Shown here: piece after piece, positions 53,685 through 61,604 of the stretch | Numbering within the stretch: the stretch's first letter is position 1 | How the letters are laid out: the number at the start of each line of letters is the position of its first letter | Origin: Flavobacteriales bacterium | GTDB taxonomy: Bacteria > Bacteroidota > Bacteroidia > Flavobacteriales_G > Salibacteraceae | Assembly (NCBI GenBank): GCA_003499525.1 | Contig: DNTB01000085.1 | Span: 69,286 to 133,285 of the forward strand | Length of the DNA stretch: 64,000 bases | Reading direction: 5' to 3' | Position numbers and translations under genes: made by a program | Notes under the pieces: generated by a model | Database searches by the model: none | The model's input: the letters and a program-made list of their open reading frames with translations, nothing else | Told to the model about the DNA's origin: nothing

Positions 53685-54116
53685 ATGGATGTTAGCTTTT
53701 TCGAGGCTGATGTGAAAATATTAGATCAACTTGATGAAATTGCGATTAGGAGCTGGCTGGATAGTATTGTCCGAACGGGCCATTTTAGTACCTCGGAGGT
53801 TAATGTGGTCTTTACATCGGATGAGTATCTATTAGCATTAAATAAACAGTTTTTAAACCATGACTACTATACTGATGTTATCACATTTGAAAAGAATTGG
53901 ACGGACGGTGTTAGGTTGGAAATATATATAAGTGTTGACAGGGCAAAAGAGAATGCCGAGACCGAAGGCGTGAAGCTTTTAAAAGAGCTCTTAAGGCTTA
54001 TCATACACGGCGTGCTTCACTCCGAGGGAATGAAAGATAAAAAGAATGAAGAAAAAAGGGCAATGAGGATAAGAGAAGACCGGGCTATTGAGGAGTATTT
54101 TAAATGTTTCACGTGA
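53685..54116 (+). CDS. ybeY: rRNA maturation endoribonuclease YbeY
   Basis: Single-strand-specific, metal-dependent RNase involved in 16S rRNA 3'-end maturation and ribosome quality control, 143 residues. The core LNHDYYTDVITFE and the zinc region HGVLHSEGMKD are present, with His108 and His112 as ligands. The third ligand position, His in E. coli (HxxxHxxxxxH), is Asp118 here; I recall the same substitution in other Bacteroidota YbeY proteins. The last three codons and the stop (TGT TTC ACG TGA) form most of a parS-like palindrome. The gene lies between DUF4175 (four-base gap) and mnmG. Confidence 0.94.
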   Translation: MDVSFFEADVKILDQLDEIAIRSWLDSIVRTGHFSTSEVNVVFTSDEYLLALNKQFLNHDYYTDVITFEKNWTDGVRLEIYISVDRAKENAETEGVKLLKELLRLIIHGVLHSEGMKDKKNEEKRAMRIREDRAIEEYFKCFT

Positions 54117-54120
54117 AACG
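54105..54120. promoter_or_regulatory. parS-like ParB-binding site (15/16 match)
   Basis: TGTTTCACGTGAAACG matches the bacterial parS consensus TGTTTCACGTGAAACA at 15 of 16 positions and is palindromic apart from the outermost base pair. It overlaps the ybeY stop codon. In the alternative mnmG frame starting at 54104 it would encode Phe-His-Val-Lys-Arg. Confidence 0.75.
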
Positions 54121-54130
54121 ATACGACAAG

Positions 54131-55999
54131 ATGTTTAACACGTATGATGTAATAGTAGTTGGAGGGGGCCACGCGGGAAGTGAGGCTGCGGCAGCAGCGG
54201 CTAAAATGGGAGCCAAAACAATCTTGATCACTATGGACATGATGAAGATGGCACAGATGTCATGTAATCCCGCGATGGGTGGTGTAGCGAAAGGCCAAAT
54301 CATCCGCGAAATAGATGCCATCGGAGGCTATTCAGGAATCGTATCAGATAGGTCGGCGATCCAATTCCGAATGCTAAACCGATCGAAAGGCCCGGCAATG
54401 TGGAGTCCTCGTACACAAAATGATCGTGTATTATTTTCAACAGAATGGCGATCTCTACTAGAGCAGGTTGAAAACTTAGATTTTTGGCAGGATACCGTAG
54501 TGGATTTGATCGAAAAATCCGGAAGGATAACCGGAGTAAAGACCGCAATGGGTATTACCATCCATTGTAAAGCCCTTATTCTAACTTCCGGTACATTTAT
54601 GAATGGCATTATTCATATCGGTGAAGAGCAGTACAAGGGAGGGAGGATTGGAGACCGGGCATCCTATGGAATTACTGAAAAATTAAATAGCTGGGGTTTT
54701 CACTCAGGGAGAATGAAAACAGGTACCCCTCCTCGCATAGATGGACGTTCTCTGAATTACTCCCGGATGGAAGAACAAAAAGGAGATGAGAACCCGGGTA
54801 AATTCAGCTTTTGGAACACAAAACCTTTGAAAAAGCAACGCAGCTGTTGGATAACCTATACCAACCCTGGAGTTCATGATGAATTGAGAACGGGATTTGA
54901 ATTTTCTCCCATGTTCAATGGGCGAATTGAAGGCATAGGGCCAAGATATTGCCCCTCGATAGAAGACAAAATTGATCGCTTTTCTGACAAAGACCGGCAT
55001 CAAATTTTTGTAGAACCGGAGGGTTGGAATACAGTTGAAATGTATATTAATGGGTTTTCAACAAGTCTGCCGAAAAACGTCCAACTAAGTGCGATAAGAA
55101 GGATTCCAGGGTTTGAGAATGCAAAAATGTTCAGGCCCGGATATGCCATAGAATATGATTTCTTCCCCCCTCTTCAAATTAAAAAGACTCTCGAAACCAA
55201 ACTGATCGAAGGCCTTTTCTTCAGTGGTCAGATCAACGGAACTACAGGGTATGAAGAAGCAGCGAGCCAGGGACTAATCGCGGGTATAAATGCAGTATTA
55301 AGTACGAGAGGAGAGGCACCATTTGTACTGGAAAGAAATGAGGCATATATCGGTGTTTTGATCGATGACCTGGTAACTAAGGGTACCGACGAGCCCTATC
55401 GGATGTTTACTTCTAGGGCAGAGCATAGGATTTTGTTGAGACAGGATAATGCCGATGAGCGTTTGTTTGCGCACGGTTTATCTTTTGGCCTGCACTCGGA
55501 TGAAAGGAAAGCAACTTTTGAAGAAAGGTCTGAATTCAAGAAAAAGGCTTGTAAAGTGTTAGACAATGAAAGCGCAGACCCTGATACCATCAATAGTATA
55601 CTTGTTTCAAAGAATACCGGAACAATAAAACAAAAAGTTAAGTGGTCTGGCATCATTAGAAGACCTCAAATAAAAATTCAGGATATTATCCCATTGTCTG
55701 ATGGCTTGAAAAAACTTTCAATAGAGAGGAAGGATTACCAGGAACTTTTAGAGCAAGTAGAAATTGAATACAAGTATGAAGGATACATAAATAGAGAAAA
55801 GGAATTTGCAAAAAGACTTAAAGACCTGGACAGTATTTCTATTCCTGTAGATTTTGCATATGAAGAAATGAAATCAATGTCATCAGAAGCTCGGGAAAAG
55901 CTAAAAAGCATAAAACCTATGAGTTTGGGTCAGGCCTCAAGAATTAGTGGCGTGTCTCCCGCTGATATTTCGGCACTTTTAATAAAAATGGGTCGATAG
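54131..55999 (+). CDS. mnmG: tRNA uridine-5-carboxymethylaminomethyl(34) synthesis enzyme MnmG
   Basis: FAD enzyme that, with MnmE, modifies the wobble uridine of several tRNAs; formerly GidA. It is 622 residues from the chosen ATG. The FAD-binding start YDVIVVGGGHAGSEAA is followed by the MSCNPAMGGVAKGQ motif. Conserved cysteine blocks and GLFFSGQINGTTGYEEAASQGLIAG follow, and the C-terminal helical domain (MSLGQASRISGVSPADISALL) is complete. A longer start at 54104 adds nine residues encoded by the parS-like palindrome. The ATG at 54131 gives the more typical N-terminus, but both are possible. MnmE is not in the window. A second parS-like site begins at the stop codon. Confidence 0.96.
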   Translation: MFNTYDVIVVGGGHAGSEAAAAAAKMGAKTILITMDMMKMAQMSCNPAMGGVAKGQIIREIDAIGGYSGIVSDRSAIQFRMLNRSKGPAMWSPRTQNDRVLFSTEWRSLLEQVENLDFWQDTVVDLIEKSGRITGVKTAMGITIHCKALILTSGTFMNGIIHIGEEQYKGGRIGDRASYGITEKLNSWGFHSGRMKTGTPPRIDGRSLNYSRMEEQKGDENPGKFSFWNTKPLKKQRSCWITYTNPGVHDELRTGFEFSPMFNGRIEGIGPRYCPSIEDKIDRFSDKDRHQIFVEPEGWNTVEMYINGFSTSLPKNVQLSAIRRIPGFENAKMFRPGYAIEYDFFPPLQIKKTLETKLIEGLFFSGQINGTTGYEEAASQGLIAGINAVLSTRGEAPFVLERNEAYIGVLIDDLVTKGTDEPYRMFTSRAEHRILLRQDNADERLFAHGLSFGLHSDERKATFEERSEFKKKACKVLDNESADPDTINSILVSKNTGTIKQKVKWSGIIRRPQIKIQDIIPLSDGLKKLSIERKDYQELLEQVEIEYKYEGYINREKEFAKRLKDLDSISIPVDFAYEEMKSMSSEAREKLKSIKPMSLGQASRISGVSPADISALLIKMGR

Positions 56000-56013
56000 T
56001 GTCACGTGAAACA
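55998..56013. promoter_or_regulatory. second parS-like ParB-binding site (14/16 match)
   Basis: AGTGTCACGTGAAACA matches the parS consensus at 14 of 16 positions, with a perfect right half GTGAAACA and central CACGTG. It overlaps the last two bases of the mnmG stop codon, about 1.9 kb from the first site. Confidence 0.6.
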
Positions 56014-56123
56014 ATTGTAAAGAACTGATAAACAGATGAATAGATATTATTTTCAACCAAATATTTCACACAATATTTTTAACCACCAACTGTTTTAAAT
56101 GGTCATCCGTTATATCTATAGAT

Positions 56124-58451
56124 ATGTATATTAAAATCCTAACATTCCTTCTACTGTTTTTAAGTAATGGGGTATTTGCTCAACCCTCTGGTGGAGTTGG
56201 TTCCTGGGCAGATTATCTGCCTTATAAGAATGGAAAGCACATAGTCAATGGCGGATCAAAAATCTTTTTAGCAACTCCGTATGCCTTAATGGAATTCGAC
56301 AAGGAGGATAACAGCTTGTCCAAACTGTCTAAAGTGCAAGGATTAAGTGATATCGGGGTTTCTTCCATAGGTTTTGATGAGACGAGCAGAACTCTAATCA
56401 TTGGATATAGCAATGGCAATATCGATTTGATGACAAATAACACCATCGTTGGCATGACAGATATCAAGCGAAGTCCCATTACGGCCAGAAAGAGCATTAA
56501 TAGTATTACTCTGCACAATGGATTGGCGTATTTGTCATGTGGTTTTGGCATTGTAGTCCTTGATTTCGAGAGAACCGAGATAAGGGATACATATATTATT
56601 GGAGATGGCGGAGACTTTTTGGAGGTTTTAGATCTTGTAATATTCAAGGACTCTATAATCGCAGCTACGAATAGAGGCCTTAGAAAAGCATCGCTTTCAG
56701 ACCCGAACATCTCCTATTACGAATCATGGCAAATCGATCAGGATATCCCTTATCCAAACGCTCGATACAATCTAATTGCCGCGCACAATAATGACCTTGT
56801 AGTTAATCTGCCCATTAATCAGTTTCAGGCAGATACGGTATACATACGTAGAGACGGAAACTGGTCGATTTTTGAGGATCCTGTACAGCAAGACGTGACC
56901 TCAATTGAGAGTTTTAATGGCGAAACACTTTCAGTTTGTATTAATTATGGGGCCAATTTTTATGGCCCTGACTATGAGTTATTGGAAAGAGTTTATACTT
57001 ACGGAGAGGGCACACAATGTAGACCAAGAGATATAGTAATTGACAATAATGGTGTACGATGGTTGGCGGATGATGGAAGCTCAATGATCAGTACCTTGAA
57101 AGAAGGAGAGTATACCATTTATGGTTTGCAGGGCCCTCAAAGTGCTAAGGTTCAGAGAGTTAAAGCTTATAATGGCGATATGTGGATAGCAGCAGGAGTT
57201 GCCGTAAATTACAGAAATACATGGTCTAATGACGGTTTGTACTACATATCCGAAAACTACAGTTGGACAAATATCAGCAAATCAGACTATCCTGAACTTC
57301 AAGATGTTCACGATATGATATCACTCGCAATCGATCCAACAAACAGTCAAAAAGCATATTTCGCATCATTAGGCGCTGGTCTGATTGAAGTGGAAGGAAA
57401 CAATGTAATGAATATATATAATCATGAAAACAGTGGGTTAAATGATGCTCTGGTACTCGAAGGCTGGGTTGGAGTAACAGGGTTAGACTTTGATGCTTTT
57501 GGTAACCTCTGGATAGCCAACAGCAGCAATACCAACCCGGTTGCTGTTATGACTCAATCAGGCGACTGGTATTCCTATCAAGTTCCTGGATTTTCAGAAG
57601 ACGCCACAGGAGACCTCGTAGTGGATGATTACGGCAGGGCCTGGATTTTTCTTCCAAGAGGAGGCAAGGGGGTTCTTGTTTACGATGCTAATGGCACTTT
57701 TGATAATGATACTGATGATAGGTACAGACTTTTAAATACGCAGAATGGTTCCGGGGGTCTTCATTCTAATGAGCTGTATAGTATAGCAAAAGATCTCCAG
57801 GGGAATATCTGGATAGGCACTGATGATGGACCTGCGGTATTTTATGATCCATCTGGAATTATGGATCCAGAAAATGGACAGGAAGCTCAAAGGGTTATTG
57901 TTGAAACCGGGGAAGAGCTCAAATACCTTTTAGATGGAGTGAAGGTTACAGCAATCGCTATAGATGGAGCCGATCAGAAGTGGCTTGGTACAGAAGGTAG
58001 CGGACTATTTCTAATGAGTGCGGACGGCACCGAGGAACTGCATCATTTTACATCAGAGAATAGCCCGCTTTTTTCAGATAATATTATTACTGTCGGAGTT
58101 AATCATTTAAACGGTGAGGTGATGATCGGAACAGATGAGGGCCTTCTTTCTTTCAAAGGGTATGCTACTGGCGAAGACGTATTTGAAGAAGAAGTATATG
58201 CCTACCCCAACCCTGTTCCAGCAGACTATTCGGGCCTGATTGGAATCAAAGGCCTGCCTTCCAACTCGGACGTGCGGGTAACCGATGCCGCTGGAAATCT
58301 AGTTTTTTCTACTACTTCTGAAGGTACTCAAGCCATCTGGAATGCACAGGACATGTCGGGAAACAGGGTAGCAACAGGGGTTTACTTTGTATTTGGGATT
58401 GATTCCGAAGGAAACAGCTCTCAGGTAGCTAAAATATTGGTACTCAATTAA
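56124..58451 (+). CDS. porZ: PorZ-like T9SS protein (beta-propeller, A-LPS delivery)
   Basis: Exported protein of 775 residues. A signal peptide (1-20, ending VFAQ) is followed by SWADYLPYKNGKHIV, two seven-bladed propeller domains of the two-component-regulator type (LWIANSSN, GRAWIF, GNIWIGTDDGPAVF) and a C-terminal beta domain with AYPNPVPADYSGL and GVYFVFGID that resembles a T9SS sorting domain. Length and architecture match Porphyromonas PorZ, a surface component that presents anionic LPS to the T9SS sortase PorU. Position directly before recO (two-base gap) is common in Bacteroidota to my recollection. The 124-base upstream gap contains the second parS-like site. Confidence 0.87.
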   Translation: MYIKILTFLLLFLSNGVFAQPSGGVGSWADYLPYKNGKHIVNGGSKIFLATPYALMEFDKEDNSLSKLSKVQGLSDIGVSSIGFDETSRTLIIGYSNGNIDLMTNNTIVGMTDIKRSPITARKSINSITLHNGLAYLSCGFGIVVLDFERTEIRDTYIIGDGGDFLEVLDLVIFKDSIIAATNRGLRKASLSDPNISYYESWQIDQDIPYPNARYNLIAAHNNDLVVNLPINQFQADTVYIRRDGNWSIFEDPVQQDVTSIESFNGETLSVCINYGANFYGPDYELLERVYTYGEGTQCRPRDIVIDNNGVRWLADDGSSMISTLKEGEYTIYGLQGPQSAKVQRVKAYNGDMWIAAGVAVNYRNTWSNDGLYYISENYSWTNISKSDYPELQDVHDMISLAIDPTNSQKAYFASLGAGLIEVEGNNVMNIYNHENSGLNDALVLEGWVGVTGLDFDAFGNLWIANSSNTNPVAVMTQSGDWYSYQVPGFSEDATGDLVVDDYGRAWIFLPRGGKGVLVYDANGTFDNDTDDRYRLLNTQNGSGGLHSNELYSIAKDLQGNIWIGTDDGPAVFYDPSGIMDPENGQEAQRVIVETGEELKYLLDGVKVTAIAIDGADQKWLGTEGSGLFLMSADGTEELHHFTSENSPLFSDNIITVGVNHLNGEVMIGTDEGLLSFKGYATGEDVFEEEVYAYPNPVPADYSGLIGIKGLPSNSDVRVTDAAGNLVFSTTSEGTQAIWNAQDMSGNRVATGVYFVFGIDSEGNSSQVAKILVLN

Positions 58452-58453
58452 TC

Positions 58454-59137
58454 ATGTCGCTAAAAAGCGAACTTATTGTTCTGGGTAAGGTAAACTACTC
58501 GGACAGCAGCCTAATTGTTAAGTGTTTCGGAGAGAACTTTGGCTTAAGAAGCCTGATTCTTAAAGGGGCCAAAAAAACAAAGTCGCGCTTCCCCCTTTCG
58601 TATTTTGAGCCATTAAGTCTTCTAAGTATAACTGCGTATAATCCAAGGGATAATAGATTAATCACACCGTTGGAACTGAGCATAGTGATACCACAAAACT
58701 CTACCAGGTTGGATTTCCGAAAACAGAGTATAGCATTGTTCATGACAGAGGTACTTCAATTTAGCATTTCGCATAATGCCGATAAAGCACTCTATTCATT
58801 AATACGAAGTTTAATTCTTGAGTTAGAAGCTATCGACGAGGAAATAAGGATATTCCCTATTTATTTTCTCAATAAACTAACTAGAGAGCTCGGTATTTCG
58901 CCGGAAATCAATGCATCTGACGAGTATAAGGTTGCAGGATTAGACCTTAAAAGTGACGAGCATATAGTTTTGCTGCATGAAGCTTTTGGTACATCGTTTG
59001 ATGCAACTTATGGTTTAAGTTGGAACGCTGATCAACGAAGAACTTTGCTAAATGATATGCTCATGTATATTCAATACCATATTGGAATCACAACACCATT
59101 TAAATCGCACAAAGTTCTTGAAGCCGTACTTTCATAA
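58454..59137 (+). CDS. recO: DNA repair protein RecO
   Basis: RecFOR-pathway recombination mediator that loads RecA on SSB-coated DNA and anneals strands, 227 residues. The N-terminal OB fold is visible as ELIVLGKVNYSDSSLIVKCFGENFGLRSLILKGAKK, followed by a helical C-terminal domain with FLNKLTRELGISPEI. The zinc-finger cysteines of some RecO proteins are absent, leaving a single Cys. It starts two bases after porZ and is followed after 11 bases by the TonB receptor, so the three are probably co-transcribed. Confidence 0.93.
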   Translation: MSLKSELIVLGKVNYSDSSLIVKCFGENFGLRSLILKGAKKTKSRFPLSYFEPLSLLSITAYNPRDNRLITPLELSIVIPQNSTRLDFRKQSIALFMTEVLQFSISHNADKALYSLIRSLILELEAIDEEIRIFPIYFLNKLTRELGISPEINASDEYKVAGLDLKSDEHIVLLHEAFGTSFDATYGLSWNADQRRTLLNDMLMYIQYHIGITTPFKSHKVLEAVLS

Positions 59138-59148
59138 AACCCCTATCT

Positions 59149-61563
59149 ATGTATAAACTGGCGGTGCTGTGCGCATTGATTTTGTGGTCGGGTGGGAAGG
59201 CCCAGACTCTTCAGCTGATCGATTATGCCAATGGCAATGTCATTCCTGATGTGCTTATTTACAACCTCGATCGGACCAAGTTTAAAACTACGGATCAAAA
59301 TGGGCAGGCGGATATTTCCGAGTTTTCTGACGGCGAATCCATGATCTTTAGTCATGCATCGTACATCAAAGTGGTAATCAAGAAGAGAGAGCTCATTTCC
59401 TCAGGGTATACTTTGGAGCTCCATTCTCGGGTATTAAATCTTGATGAATATGTCATTAGTGCAATAAAAAGACCTGAAAAGTCAAGAGAGACGGCAAACA
59501 GAGTACAACCCATATCCATGAAGGATATACAATTAGGACAACCGCAAACGGCCGCAGACGCCGTGGCTCAAAAAGGGGGCGTATACGTCCAAAAGAGCCA
59601 ACTTGGAGGAGGTAGTCCTATGATTAGAGGGTTTGCTGCAAATAGAGTTCTCATTTCGGTGGACGGGGTAAGGATGAATAATGCCATTTTTAGAAGTGGA
59701 AATCTTCAAAATGTAATTTCTGTAGATCCACTTGCAATTGCTAAGGCAGAAGTTCTTTTCGGCCCCAGTTCGCTTATTTATGGTAGTGACGCCTTAGGAG
59801 GAGTTATGGATTTTGAAACACTTCCTTTAAACTACAGTGAATCAAAAAAGCCGAAAATAAGCGGAAGTGCTCTTGCACGCTATTCTTCTGCAAATCATGA
59901 AAGAACAGGTCATCTTGATTTCTCACTAGGATGGAAAAGATGGGCCTGGACTTCCTCTTTCTCCGCAAGTCAATTTGACGATTTGTTGATGGGGCAGGGA
60001 GTGGGCCCTGATGAATATTTAAGAAGAGAGTATGTAGAAACTATTGACGGAGAAGATCTGGTAACAACAAATTCAAATCCACATCGCCAAATCAGTTCTG
60101 GTTTTAATCAATTCCAAACCTTACAGAAAATTGGTTTTCGCCCAAATGAGAATATAGAATTTCGATATACCATGCTGTATTCAACAAGCTCAGATATTCC
60201 CAGGTACGACAGATTGATTCAGCGTAATGATGAGGATTCACTTCAGTTTGCAACCTGGCATTACGGTCCTCAATCGTGGTGGTCTAATAATTTGACACTC
60301 TTACTAAACCAACCCAATGGCGCATTCGATAACATGAAAGTGAATTTGGGGTATCAGTTTTTTGAAGAAAGCAGAATGAGCAGAGCATTTAACAATGAGG
60401 AACGAAAGAACCGAATTGAAAACGTTCACATGTTCACATTGAATGCGGATTTTGATAATCGTATCAGTAGCCGAACGACGTTATTTTACGGTATTGAATC
60501 GGTAGTAAACCTCGTTGGTTCCGAGGCATACCAAGAAAGTGTATTTGAACAGAATACCAACAAACAAGCCATTCAAACGAGATATCCGGACGGATCTACG
60601 CACCAAATGCATTCTGCATATATAAATTTTAAGATGAACAGGGATGAACGTAATACCATCTCATTTGGATTGAGGTACAACCATGTAATTCTGCATGCTG
60701 ATTTTGACACGACCTTTTACCCGTTTCCCGAACCCACTTTGGATATAAACACTGGTGATCTGACAGGAAGCGTTGGCATTGCTCATCGCCCAAGTGAGAA
60801 TTGGCAGATAAATGGCACACTTTCTTCAGGCTTCAGAGCTCCAAATATTGATGACGCCGCTAAGGTTTTTGATTCCGAACCGGGACGCGTAATTATTCCC
60901 AACACGGAGCTACGACCAGAAACCCTGTATTCATTAGATTTTCTAATCTCACGTCAGTTTGGAGGCCCAAAACCATGGCTTAAAGCTGAATGGTCTGGAT
61001 TCTTCTCACACTTGGTCAATGCAATGGTGAGGGAGAAAACAACATTGAATGGGGCCGATTCGATAATCTATGATGGTGTTCTTAGCGAAGTTCAAACTAT
61101 ATCCAATAGCGCCAGGGCAACAGTCTATGGGACCAGCTTTAATATAGAGGTTATGCCCATTAATTTCATAAAATTTACAGGAGCCTTAACCTGGATAGAT
61201 GGCAATGACGATGAAGGTAATCCGCTTCGACATGTTTCTCCAACCTTTGGTGAAGTTCACGCTATGTATGTCACAGAAAAAATCACTTTGGACGCTTACT
61301 ACCTATTCAATGGCGAGGTTTCACCGGATAGAATGGCATTATCAGAACAGGCGAAGCCGGATATATATTTAGCTAATAACCGCGGTGAGCTGTACTCTCC
61401 GAGCTGGCAAACGCTTAATGTCAAAGGATCATGGCAGCTCAACAAACACTTCGGCATCACCGCTGGAGTTGAAAATATACTGGATGTACGATACCGCCCC
61501 TATTCATCGGGTATTGTTGCTCCAGGCCGAAACTTTATTGTCTCATTGAGGGCGTGCCTTTAA
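59149..61563 (+). CDS. TonB-dependent receptor
   Basis: Outer-membrane transporter of 804 residues. A signal peptide (1-19, ending GGKAQ) is followed by a short carboxypeptidase-regulatory-like or Ig-like domain (IDYANGNVIPDVLIYN). The plug has PMIRGFAANRVLISVDGVRMNNAIF and SSLIYGSDALGGVMDF, and the barrel ends with NILDVRYRPYSSGIVAPGRNFIVSLRACL. The RGF-x-ANR-x-L-x-x-DGVR-x-N pattern is shared with haem and siderophore receptors, so iron or haem uptake is a reasonable guess, not shown. It is the last gene of the rightward run with porZ and recO and converges on the EF-G paralogue with 41 bases between. Confidence 0.92.
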   Translation: MYKLAVLCALILWSGGKAQTLQLIDYANGNVIPDVLIYNLDRTKFKTTDQNGQADISEFSDGESMIFSHASYIKVVIKKRELISSGYTLELHSRVLNLDEYVISAIKRPEKSRETANRVQPISMKDIQLGQPQTAADAVAQKGGVYVQKSQLGGGSPMIRGFAANRVLISVDGVRMNNAIFRSGNLQNVISVDPLAIAKAEVLFGPSSLIYGSDALGGVMDFETLPLNYSESKKPKISGSALARYSSANHERTGHLDFSLGWKRWAWTSSFSASQFDDLLMGQGVGPDEYLRREYVETIDGEDLVTTNSNPHRQISSGFNQFQTLQKIGFRPNENIEFRYTMLYSTSSDIPRYDRLIQRNDEDSLQFATWHYGPQSWWSNNLTLLLNQPNGAFDNMKVNLGYQFFEESRMSRAFNNEERKNRIENVHMFTLNADFDNRISSRTTLFYGIESVVNLVGSEAYQESVFEQNTNKQAIQTRYPDGSTHQMHSAYINFKMNRDERNTISFGLRYNHVILHADFDTTFYPFPEPTLDINTGDLTGSVGIAHRPSENWQINGTLSSGFRAPNIDDAAKVFDSEPGRVIIPNTELRPETLYSLDFLISRQFGGPKPWLKAEWSGFFSHLVNAMVREKTTLNGADSIIYDGVLSEVQTISNSARATVYGTSFNIEVMPINFIKFTGALTWIDGNDDEGNPLRHVSPTFGEVHAMYVTEKITLDAYYLFNGEVSPDRMALSEQAKPDIYLANNRGELYSPSWQTLNVKGSWQLNKHFGITAGVENILDVRYRPYSSGIVAPGRNFIVSLRACL

Positions 61564-61604
61564 GGCAATTTTTAAGATTCCCAGAACCGATTTTTCTTTT
61601 TCTC

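Noticed and set aside
56000..56123. Chromosomal origin next to mnmG
   Set aside because: The parS-like sites suggest origin proximity, but no cluster of DnaA boxes (TTATCCACA-like) or AT-rich unwinding element is visible here, and dnaA, dnaN, parA and parB are absent from the window.
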